This document shows, in pieces, positions 42,627-49,336 of a stretch of 64,000 bases of DNA. Made by a program: the position numbers and the translations under genes. The stretch comes from Trujillonella endophytica (GTDB taxonomy: Bacteria > Actinomycetota > Actinomycetes > Mycobacteriales > Geodermatophilaceae), in contig NZ_JABGCI010000005.1 of the NCBI RefSeq assembly GCF_019799905.1, positions 62,001-126,000 on the forward strand. The letters run 5' to 3'. The notes below the pieces were generated by a model. The model was not told where the DNA came from. It searched no databases and saw nothing but the letters and a program-made list of their open reading frames with translations. The first letter of the stretch is position 1, and each line of letters opens with the position of its first letter.

Positions 42627-44260
42627 TGCCCGCGGAAGGCCTCCTCCAGCCACCACGCGGGCTCGTCGGCGGCGACCTTCGCGTCGAGGAACAGGGGTGC
42701 GGAGCGGGGGCCGTCGAGCCAGCCGGCGACCGGCGCCAGGTCCCCGACGCCGCGCACGGTGAGGGCCTCGAAGCCGTACCCGCGGGCGATGGCGGCCAGG
42801 TCCGTGGCCGGGAACCGCACGGTGTCCAGCGGCAGCCCGTCCGGGCCGAAGTGGTGCACCTCGGCGCCGTACGCCTCGTCGTCGTAGACGACGACCACCA
42901 TGGGCAGCCCCAGCCGCACGACCGTCTCCAGCTCCGAGGCGCCCATCAGCGCGCCGCCGTCACCGAGCGCGGCCACCGGCAGCCGGTCGGGGCGGGCCAG
43001 CGCGGCGCCGATCGCGGTGGACAGGCCGAGCCCGACCGACTGGAAGGCCTGGGTGAAGCAGAAGCCGAACTCGTCCGGGACGTCGAGGAACGCGCTCGGG
43101 TAACCCATGAAGTTGCCGGAGTCGACCGCCACGACGCGCTCGGCGGGCAGCAGGTCGTCGAGCGCGATGGTCAGGCTCCGCGGGTCGATCCGCTCGGCGC
43201 CGCCGAGGGGCGCGAACGGAACGTCCCGCCAGCGCCCGCGCTCGCGCAGCGCCGCGGCGACCTCCGCCGTCCGGTAGCCGGGTGCGGCTCCGCCGCGCAG
43301 GGCCGCGGTCACCGCCTCCGCCGTGGCGCGCACGTCGCCGACGACGCCGAGCGTGAGGTCCCGGTGGGCGCCCAGGGCGTCCGCGTCGAGGTCGACCTGC
43401 ACCACGCCGGCGCCCTCGGCGATCAGCCGGCCGTGGCGCATCGTCCACATGTTGAGGGCGCAGCCCCAGCCCACGACCAGGTCCGCGCCGCGGATGAGCT
43501 CCGCGGCCAACGGCGAGGAGAACCCGCCGGCGACGTCGAGCGACCACGGGTCCCCGGCGAACAGCCCCCGGGCCACCGCGGAGGTCGCGAGCAGGGCCCC
43601 GCACGCCTCGGCGAGGGCCTCGAGGGCGGCCCGGCACCCCGCGCCCCGGGCGCCGCGGCCGGCGACGAACACCGGACGGCGCGCGGTCCGCAGGGCGTCG
43701 GCGAGCCGCCGGACGTCGTCCGGGTCGGCCTCGACCGCCGGGGGGAGCAGCGGAGGCCCGGCCGCCTCCCCCGCCGCGGCCTCCAGGGCCTGCACCTCCA
43801 GCGGCAGGTTCAGCACGACCACCCGCCGCTCCCCCACCGCGGTGCGCACCGCCGCGGCCGCCTGCTCCGCCGCCCCGGCCGCCGAGGTGACCCGCAGCGG
43901 GACCGCGCCGACCGCCGCGGCGAGGGCCGCCTGGTCGACGGCGAAGTTCGAGCGTGGCGCGGTCGCCTCCGCGGCCAGGACGACCAGCGGCGTCCGGCTC
44001 TTGGCCGCCTCGGTGATGCCGGTCAGGGCGTTGGTCAGGCCGCAGCCCTGGTGCAGGGTGACGGCGGCCGGGCCGGCGGTCATCCGCGCGTACGCGTCGG
44101 CCATCGTCGCCGCGCCGCCCTCGTGCCGGGCGGCCACGTAGCGGGCGCCGGCCGCCACCATCGCGTTGGTGACGGCGAAGTTGCCCGACCCGACCACCCC
44201 GAAGGCGGTGTCGATCCCGCTGCCGACGAGCGCCGCGCCGACGACGTCCGCGACGGTCAT
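42623..44260 (-). CDS. Thiamine-diphosphate-dependent enzyme (benzoylformate decarboxylase/acetolactate synthase-like)
   Basis: This is a 545-residue protein; ATG overlaps the upstream stop (ATGA). The cofactor-activating Glu is in AARHEGGAATMADAYAR (~residue 48), and the ThDP/metal motif is GDGGALM followed after ~20 residues by VYDDEAYG. Family members decarboxylate 2-oxo acids. In this cluster a 2-oxo acid substrate such as isatinate (2-aminophenylglyoxylate) would fit, since the adjacent gene resembles isatin hydrolase. That is inference from context; no substrate can be read from sequence. Confidence 0.85.
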   Translation of the reverse strand: MTVADVVGAALVGSGIDTAFGVVGSGNFAVTNAMVAAGARYVAARHEGGAATMADAYARMTAGPAAVTLHQGCGLTNALTGITEAAKSRTPLVVLAAEATAPRSNFAVDQAALAAAVGAVPLRVTSAAGAAEQAAAAVRTAVGERRVVVLNLPLEVQALEAAAGEAAGPPLLPPAVEADPDDVRRLADALRTARRPVFVAGRGARGAGCRAALEALAEACGALLATSAVARGLFAGDPWSLDVAGGFSSPLAAELIRGADLVVGWGCALNMWTMRHGRLIAEGAGVVQVDLDADALGAHRDLTLGVVGDVRATAEAVTAALRGGAAPGYRTAEVAAALRERGRWRDVPFAPLGGAERIDPRSLTIALDDLLPAERVVAVDSGNFMGYPSAFLDVPDEFGFCFTQAFQSVGLGLSTAIGAALARPDRLPVAALGDGGALMGASELETVVRLGLPMVVVVYDDEAYGAEVHHFGPDGLPLDTVRFPATDLAAIARGYGFEALTVRGVGDLAPVAGWLDGPRSAPLFLDAKVAADEPAWWLEEAFRGH

Positions 44261-45033
44261 CCGCGCTCGACCAGGGCCAGCACGCGCGACGGGGAGCCGG
44301 ATCCGCCCACGATCGGCAGCGGGCCGGCGACCAGCAGGGCGCCGGTCGGCGGCAGCTGCGCCAGGTTCTGCAGCTGGGTCAGCCCGTACTTCCCGCTGCC
44401 CATGAGCGCCGCGTGACACGGGAACGGCGGGTCGAAGGAGTGCGCGGCCCCCGCGTCGGTGCCCACGGTCTCCACGCCCAGCCCGGTCACCGGCGCCTCC
44501 TCGGCGAGCCAGCGGGCGCAGGACGGCGAGATCCCCGGCGTGTGCGGGCCGGTGTCGTCGGCGTTGAGGAACCGCTCCTGGGAGTCGGCGCGGGCGTCCC
44601 AGCCGGTTCGGTAGAGCAGCCAGCCGCCGGCCGGCAGCGGCCCGTGCGCCGACTCCCACTCCCGCACGTGCTCGACCTCGAGCAGGAAGTCGGGGTCGGC
44701 GGCGGCCTGCGCCGAGAAGTCCAGCACCACGGCCGGGGCGACGAGCCGGGCGGCCGGCACCGAGGCGACGTCCTCGCCGTCCCGGCCGGTCACCCAGTGG
44801 TTCGGGGCGTCGAAGTGGGTGCCGGTGTGCTCGCCGGTGCGGAAGTCGTTCCAGTACCAGGCCGGGCCGCGGTCGTCGTACCGGCTCAGCTCCTCCAGCC
44901 GGAACGTCCCGGTCTGGGCGAACTGCGGGGGCAGCTGGATGACCGGCGTCTCGGCCGACAGCGGCGCGGTGAGGTCGACGACCTCCACGGCGCCACGGGA
45001 CAGCGCGTCGGCCAGGGTGGCGAGGATCGACAT
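44257..45033 (-). CDS. Cyclase-family metal hydrolase (isatin hydrolase/kynurenine formamidase-like)
   Basis: This is a 258-residue protein starting at ATG 45033. It has the metal-binding signature HTGTHFDAPNHW (~residue 70) of the cyclase family (PF04199), which includes Mn/Zn isatin hydrolase and bacterial kynurenine formamidase. LLYRTGWDAR and a C-terminal PTGALLVAGPLP are further family motifs. Both candidate activities end near anthranilate metabolism: isatin to isatinate, or N-formylkynurenine to kynurenine. The overlapping ThDP-enzyme gene favours the isatin route. Confidence 0.82.
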   Translation of the reverse strand: MSILATLADALSRGAVEVVDLTAPLSAETPVIQLPPQFAQTGTFRLEELSRYDDRGPAWYWNDFRTGEHTGTHFDAPNHWVTGRDGEDVASVPAARLVAPAVVLDFSAQAAADPDFLLEVEHVREWESAHGPLPAGGWLLYRTGWDARADSQERFLNADDTGPHTPGISPSCARWLAEEAPVTGLGVETVGTDAGAAHSFDPPFPCHAALMGSGKYGLTQLQNLAQLPPTGALLVAGPLPIVGGSGSPSRVLALVERG

Positions 45034-45121
45034 GGGGGTCCCTTCCCTGGGGGCTGCGGTGGACCGGCCGAGCATCTCGTGGCCGGACGACACCCGTCAC
45101 CCCGCCGTCTCCTCTCGTTCT

Positions 45122-45152
45122 GTTGACGCCCGTCGCAAGAGCGGCATACCCT
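45122..45152 (+). promoter_or_regulatory. Operator C and promoter of the monooxygenase/reductase gene
   Basis: GTTGACGCCCGTCGCA (45122-45137) matches boxes A and B; its first 13 bases equal the reverse strand of A. TTGACG, 18 bp, then TACCCT (45147-45152). Confidence 0.6.
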
Positions 45153-45187
45153 CGGCGTCACGGTCCACCGGAGCTGGAGGACGGGCC

Positions 45188-47560
45188 ATGCGCATCGCAG
45201 TCGTCGGCGGGGGCCCCGGGGGGCTGTACTTCTCCGCCCTGGTCAAGCAGCTCGACCCGTCCCACGACGTGACCGTCTGGGAACGCAACGCCCCGGACGA
45301 CACCTTCGGCTTCGGCGTCGTCTTCTCCGACGAGACCCTCGGCGGCATCGAGCACGCCGACCCCGTCGTCTTCGCCGAGATGGAACGGCACTTCGCCCGC
45401 TGGGACGACATCGACGTCCACTACCGCGGGACGACGACCACCTCCGGCGGGCACGGCTTCGCCGCCATGAGCCGCAAGGAGCTGCTGGGCATCCTGCAGC
45501 GCCGGTGCGCCGACCTCGGCGTGACCGTGCACTTCCGGACGCAGGCGCCGCACCCCGACCGGCTGCGCGCCGAGTACGACCTCGTCCTCGCCGGCGACGG
45601 CGCCCGGTCGCAGGTCCGGGACACCTACGCCGACGTCTTCCGCCCGACGCTGGAGACGCGGCACAGCAAGTACATGTGGCTCGGCACCGACCTGGTCTTC
45701 GAGGCGTTCAAGTTCTACGTCGAGGACACCCCGCACGGGGTCATGCAGATCCACGGCTACCCGTACGACCGCACCGGGAGCACGTTCATCGTCGAGATGC
45801 ACGACGACGTGTGGCAGCGCGCGTTCGGCGAGATCGCCGTGCTGGACCTCCCGCCGGGCGAGAGCGACACCAAGTCGATCGAGCTCGTCGAGCACCTGTT
45901 CGCCGACGTCCTCGGCGGCCACCGGGTCGTGGCCAACAACTCCAAGTGGCTGAACTTCCTGTCCCTGCGCAACGAGACCTGGCGGCACGGCAACCTCGTG
46001 CTGATCGGCGACGCCGCGCACACCGCGCACTTCTCGATCGGGTCGGGCACGAAGCTGGCGATGGAGGACGCGCTGGCGCTCGCGGCGTGCCTGCACGAGC
46101 ACCCCGACCTGGACGCCGCGCTGACCGCGTACGAGGCCGAGCGGCGTCCGGTCGTCCTCTCCACCCAGCGCGCGGCCCAGGCCAGCCTCGAGTGGTTCGA
46201 GGACATCGGGCACTACGTGCACCAGCCACCGGAGCAGTTCGCCTTCAACATCGTCACGCGCAGCCGCCGGGTCACCCACGAGAACCTGCGGCTGCGCGAC
46301 CCCGAGTTCGTGGCCGGCATCGACCGGTGGTTCGCCGCGTCCCAGCCCGAGCCGGTGGAGCCACGGCCGCCGATGTTCCACTCCTTCCGCCTCGGCTCCC
46401 TGGAGCTGAAGAACCGGATCATCGTCTCGGCGATGGACATGTACTCGGCCGAGGACGGGCTGCCCACCGACTTCCACCTGGTGCACCTGGGCAGCAAGGC
46501 CCTGGGCGGGGCGGCGCTGGTCATGACCGAGATGGTCTGCACGTCACCGGAGGGCCGGATCACCCCCGGGTGCAGCGGCCTCTACACGCCCGACCAGGAG
46601 GCGGCCTGGACCCGCGTCGTCGACTTCGTGCACGGGGCGACCGACGCGAGGATCGGCGTCCAGCTCGGGCACTCCGGCCGCAAGGGCTCGACCAAGCTCA
46701 TGTGGGAGGGCATCGACGACCCGCTGCCCGAGGGCGGCTGGGAGGTCGTCGCCCCCTCACCGGTCCCCTACTCCCCCGCCAACCCGGTGCCGCGGGAGCT
46801 CACCGAGGCGGAGCTGGCCGGCATCCGGGACGAGTTCGTGCACAACGCCGAGGCCGCGGCCCGGGCCGGGTTCGACGTCCTGGAGCTGCACTGCGCGCAC
46901 GGCTACCTGCTGTCCTCGTTCATCTCCCGGCTGTCCAACCACCGCACCGACCGCTACGGCGGCTCCCTGGAGAACCGGCTCCGGTTCCCGCTCGAGGTGT
47001 TCGACGCCGTCCGCGCGGTGTGGCCCGCGGACCGGCCGATGACGGTGCGCATCTCCGCGACCGACTGGTACGAGGGCGGCACCGACGTCGACGAGGCCGT
47101 CGAGGTGGCGCGCGCCTTCGCCGAGCACGGCGCCGCGGCCATCGACGTGTCCACCGGCCAGGTCGTCAAGGACGAGCGGCCGGCGTTCGGCCGCAGCTAC
47201 CAGACCCCGTACGCCGACCGCATCCGCAACGAGATCGGCCGCGAGTACGGCGTCGCGGTGATCGCCGTGGGCGCGATCTCCAGCTACGACGACGTCAACT
47301 CGATCCTGCTCGCCGGCCGCGCGGACCTCTGTGCGCTCGGCCGCCCGCACCTCTACGACCCGCAGTGGACCCTGCACGCCGCGGCCGACCAGGGGTACAG
47401 CGGCCCCGGCGTCACCTGGCCGAAGCCCTTCGCGGCCGGCAGCCGGCCGCCGCAGACCGGCCGCAGCGAGGGTCCCCGCCCGCGGCTCGAGCTCGTCCGG
47501 CAGGGTGAGACGCGGACCCGGCACGCGCGATGGCGCCCCGGGCGGCACGACGGCGGGTGA
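45188..47560 (+). CDS. Bifunctional flavin monooxygenase / old-yellow-enzyme fusion (2-aminobenzoyl-CoA monooxygenase/reductase-like)
   Basis: This 790-residue protein starts at ATG 45188 after GGAGG. Residues ~1-390 are a class A flavin monooxygenase: VVGGGPGGLYFS for FAD, and LIGDAAHTAHFSIGSGTKLAMEDA. Residues ~395-790 are an old-yellow-enzyme/NADH:flavin oxidoreductase barrel (LKNRIIVSAMDMYSA, LHCAHGYLLSSFIS, HRTDRYGGSLENR). This fusion and size match Azoarcus 2-aminobenzoyl-CoA monooxygenase/reductase, which hydroxylates and reduces the ring to 2-amino-5-oxocyclohex-1-ene-carboxyl-CoA; salicylyl-CoA 5-hydroxylases share the fold. The convergent GtrA-like gene overlaps its 3' end. Confidence 0.9.
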   Translation: MRIAVVGGGPGGLYFSALVKQLDPSHDVTVWERNAPDDTFGFGVVFSDETLGGIEHADPVVFAEMERHFARWDDIDVHYRGTTTTSGGHGFAAMSRKELLGILQRRCADLGVTVHFRTQAPHPDRLRAEYDLVLAGDGARSQVRDTYADVFRPTLETRHSKYMWLGTDLVFEAFKFYVEDTPHGVMQIHGYPYDRTGSTFIVEMHDDVWQRAFGEIAVLDLPPGESDTKSIELVEHLFADVLGGHRVVANNSKWLNFLSLRNETWRHGNLVLIGDAAHTAHFSIGSGTKLAMEDALALAACLHEHPDLDAALTAYEAERRPVVLSTQRAAQASLEWFEDIGHYVHQPPEQFAFNIVTRSRRVTHENLRLRDPEFVAGIDRWFAASQPEPVEPRPPMFHSFRLGSLELKNRIIVSAMDMYSAEDGLPTDFHLVHLGSKALGGAALVMTEMVCTSPEGRITPGCSGLYTPDQEAAWTRVVDFVHGATDARIGVQLGHSGRKGSTKLMWEGIDDPLPEGGWEVVAPSPVPYSPANPVPRELTEAELAGIRDEFVHNAEAAARAGFDVLELHCAHGYLLSSFISRLSNHRTDRYGGSLENRLRFPLEVFDAVRAVWPADRPMTVRISATDWYEGGTDVDEAVEVARAFAEHGAAAIDVSTGQVVKDERPAFGRSYQTPYADRIRNEIGREYGVAVIAVGAISSYDDVNSILLAGRADLCALGRPHLYDPQWTLHAAADQGYSGPGVTWPKPFAAGSRPPQTGRSEGPRPRLELVRQGETRTRHARWRPGRHDGG

Positions 47561-47977
47561 CCCGTCCGGCGGGCGTCCGGCGAGGACCCACCGGAGGACG
47601 ACGAACCTGGCCAGCCCCACCGCCCCGCTGACCGCGCACACCGCCGCCACCGACACCAGCGGCCCCGGCGAGCGGGCCCAGGCCTCCAGCGCGGCCAGCG
47701 CCGACGCGGACGCCGCGAGCCCACAGACGGCCAGCCCGCCGCCCGCCCACTGCGCCGTCGCCCAGCCGACCCGGTCGCCGGCCCGGAAGGTCAGGCGCCG
47801 GTGCAGCTCGTTGGCCAGCGCGGTGGACGCTCCGACGCCGGCGAGGTTGGCCGCCTGGTCCCCCAGCCCGGCCAGGAGCAGGAAGACGCCGGCGTGGACG
47901 ACGTTCGCCGATCCGCCGACCAGGGCGAAGCGGACGAACTGGAACGCGGCGTCGTCCCGGGTCAGCCAGCGGTGCAT
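46757..47977 (-). CDS. GtrA-like membrane protein with an antisense-overlapping tail
   Basis: The frame encodes 406 residues. Only the first ~145 look real: FVRFALVGGSANVVHAGVFLLL, LANELHRRLTF and two further helices, the four-helix GtrA flippase-like fold. Past ~47560 the frame runs antisense to the monooxygenase gene and becomes charged and low in hydrophobicity; no stop occurs until 46757. Either the protein has a long junk tail, or the true stop was lost or shifted. Start ATG 47977 has a CAGCGT -10 six bases upstream. GtrA proteins move lipid-linked sugars or polyprenyl phosphates. Confidence 0.6.
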   Translation of the reverse strand: MHRWLTRDDAAFQFVRFALVGGSANVVHAGVFLLLAGLGDQAANLAGVGASTALANELHRRLTFRAGDRVGWATAQWAGGGLAVCGLAASASALAALEAWARSPGPLVSVAAVCAVSGAVGLARFVVLRWVLAGRPPDGSPAVVPPGAPSRVPGPRLTLPDELEPRAGTLAAAGLRRPAAGREGLRPGDAGAAVPLVGRGVQGPLRVVEVRAAERTEVRAAGEQDRVDVVVAGDRAHGDHRDAVLAADLVADAVGVRGLVAAAERRPLVLDDLAGGHVDGRGAVLGEGARHLDGLVDVGAALVPVGRGDAHRHRPVRGPHRADGVEHLEREPEPVLQGAAVAVGAVVGQPGDERGQQVAVRAVQLQDVEPGPGRGLGVVHELVPDAGQLRLGELPRHRVGGGVGDR

Positions 47978-47983
47978 ACCCCC

Positions 47984-47989
47984 ACGCTG
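47984..47989 (-). promoter_or_regulatory. -10 element of the leaderless GtrA-like gene
   Basis: On the minus strand, CAGCGT lies six bases before ATG 47977. Confidence 0.35.
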
Positions 47990-48064
47990 CTGGCCGGACG
48001 GGGTCCGGCACATCGGGGATGCCCCTGGGACAGGGCCTGATCTCCCCCGCCGCCCGGCGCGCGG

Positions 48065-48517
48065 TCAGCTGCCGCCGGAGACCGGGCGCACGTCGCGCGC
48101 GCTGTCCAGGGTGTGCCCCGCCTCGCAGGTGAGGGTGAGGTGCACCGGCGCGCCGCAGTCCCGGTGCCGCAGCTCCATCGGCACGTCGCCGTCCTCGGCG
48201 AGGTAGCGGTCCCCCCACTCCATGAGGGCCACCAGCGTCGGGTAGAGGTCGACGCCCTTGCGGGTCAGCCGGTACTCGTGCCGCTGCCGCTCCCCGTCGT
48301 CCTGGTACGGCACGCGCCGCAGGATCCCCTCGGCCACGAGGCGGGCCAGCCGGTCGGTCAGCACGGCCCGCGGGGCGCCCAGGATCCGGTGGAAGTCGGC
48401 GAACCGGCGCACACCCAGGAAGGCCTCCCGGAGCACCAGCAGGCTCCACTTCTCGCCGACGACGGCCAGGGTGCCGGCCACCGAGCAGCGGGACCGGTCC
48501 AGCAGCAGCTCGCTCAC
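48065..48517 (-). CDS. HxlR-family transcriptional regulator
   Basis: This 150-residue winged-helix protein has the conserved N-terminal Cys and helix (CSVAGTLAVVGEKWSLLVLREAF), then FADFHRILGAPRAVLTDRLARLVAEGIL and YRLTRKG, all HxlR hallmarks. GTG is six bases after TATCCT, so the mRNA is leaderless. An extra ~35-residue C-terminal part has two Cys (RDCGAPVHLTLTCEAGH), which could bind zinc. It is divergent from a GNAT gene across two identical 17-bp boxes. Confidence 0.9.
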   Translation of the reverse strand: MSELLLDRSRCSVAGTLAVVGEKWSLLVLREAFLGVRRFADFHRILGAPRAVLTDRLARLVAEGILRRVPYQDDGERQRHEYRLTRKGVDLYPTLVALMEWGDRYLAEDGDVPMELRHRDCGAPVHLTLTCEAGHTLDSARDVRPVSGGS

Positions 48518-48523
48518 GGCCCC

Positions 48524-48529
48524 AGGATA
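48524..48529 (-). promoter_or_regulatory. -10 element of the leaderless HxlR gene
   Basis: On the minus strand, TATCCT lies six bases before the GTG at 48517. Confidence 0.45.
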
Positions 48530-48537
48530 AGCATGCT

Positions 48538-48588
48538 GAGTTCACTTGACGAACCGACCACTCCGGGTCCAGAGTTCACTTGACGAAC
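48538..48588. promoter_or_regulatory. Duplicated 17-bp operator in the hxlR/GNAT intergenic region
   Basis: GAGTTCACTTGACGAAC occurs at 48538-48554 and again at 48572-48588, 34 bp apart (about three helical turns). Each holds the arms GTTC and GAAC. TTGACG in copy 1 (48546-48551) and CAGAGT at copy 2 (48570-48575) are spaced 18 bp, so the boxes cover a promoter for the GNAT gene. Confidence 0.65.
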
Positions 48589-48601
48589 TCAGGAGGCTCC
48601 C

Positions 48602-49111
48602 GTGGACCTGGTGGTGGCGACCCGACCCGTGCGGCCCGACGACCTGCTGCGCTTCCTGCGCCTGTGGCCGCGGCTCTCGCCAGAGACCCGGTACCGGCGC
48701 TTCCACGCGCCGGTCGACCGGCTGCCGATGGCCGCCGTCCGCCGCCTGGTCTCCGTCGACCACGAGCTGCGCGAGGCCGTCGTGGCCGTCGTCGGCGACG
48801 AGGTGGTCGGGGTCGCCCGGTACGACCGCTCCCCCGACGACCCCGGGACGGCGGAGTTCGCCGTCGTCGTGGAGGACGGCTGGCAGGGCGTCGGGCTCGG
48901 CCGGCAGCTGCTGCGCGACGCCTCGGAGCTCGCCGCCCGGTCGGGGGTGCGTCGGCTGACCGCCACGGTGCAGCCGGACAACGCCGCCGTGCTCGGCCTG
49001 GTCCGCCGGCTCCTCCCCTGCGCCACCGTCGAGTGCGACGCGGGGGTCCTGACCGTGAGCAGCCCGATCAGCGCCTCCCCCACCCCCGTGCCGGCCGCGG
49101 TGGCCGGCTGA
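48602..49111 (+). CDS. GNAT-family N-acetyltransferase
   Basis: This 169-residue protein starts at GTG after AGGAGG. It has RPVRPDDLLRFLRLWPRLSPETRYRRF, a start typical of the GNAT domain of acyl-CoA synthetase-type or regulatory acetyltransferases, and the acetyl-CoA loop EDGWQGVGLGRQLL. The acceptor is unknown. It is probably repressed by the divergent HxlR protein through the duplicated operator. A 47-residue gene follows 17 bp downstream. Confidence 0.85.
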   Translation: MDLVVATRPVRPDDLLRFLRLWPRLSPETRYRRFHAPVDRLPMAAVRRLVSVDHELREAVVAVVGDEVVGVARYDRSPDDPGTAEFAVVVEDGWQGVGLGRQLLRDASELAARSGVRRLTATVQPDNAAVLGLVRRLLPCATVECDAGVLTVSSPISASPTPVPAAVAG

Positions 49112-49128
49112 TCCGAGAGGACACCACC

Positions 49129-49272
49129 ATGACCCACGTCCGCATCTCCCTGGCCCGCGCCCGCGCCCGGCGCGCGCACCTGCGGCAGGAGCGTGCGCTC
49201 CAGCGCGCGTTCGCCGGTGCGCCGACCGTCGAGTCGGCGCACGAGATCGCCGTCCTCACCACCCGGCGCTGA
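49129..49272 (+). CDS. Very small basic protein
   Basis: This is a 47-residue protein with ATG after GAGAGG. It is Arg/Ala-rich with an N-terminal basic helix (RISLARARARRAHLRQERALQRAF) and a short hydrophobic end (EIAVLTT). I do not recognise it. It is likely co-transcribed with the GNAT gene. Ribosome binding site and position support it; composition is only weak evidence. Confidence 0.5.
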   Translation: MTHVRISLARARARRAHLRQERALQRAFAGAPTVESAHEIAVLTTRR

Positions 49273-49336
49273 CCCACCCGCCGCTGAGCCTCTCGCCGCT
49301 GAGCCACCGGGCGCCGACCCAGGCGCACCGGGACGC

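Noticed and set aside
45188..47560. Salicylyl-CoA 5-hydroxylase of a gentisate pathway
   Set aside because: It is still possible by fold, but the cluster has no gentisate 1,2-dioxygenase or maleylpyruvate genes and does have a BadI-type ring hydrolase and Rid protein, which suit the aminobenzoyl-CoA route better.
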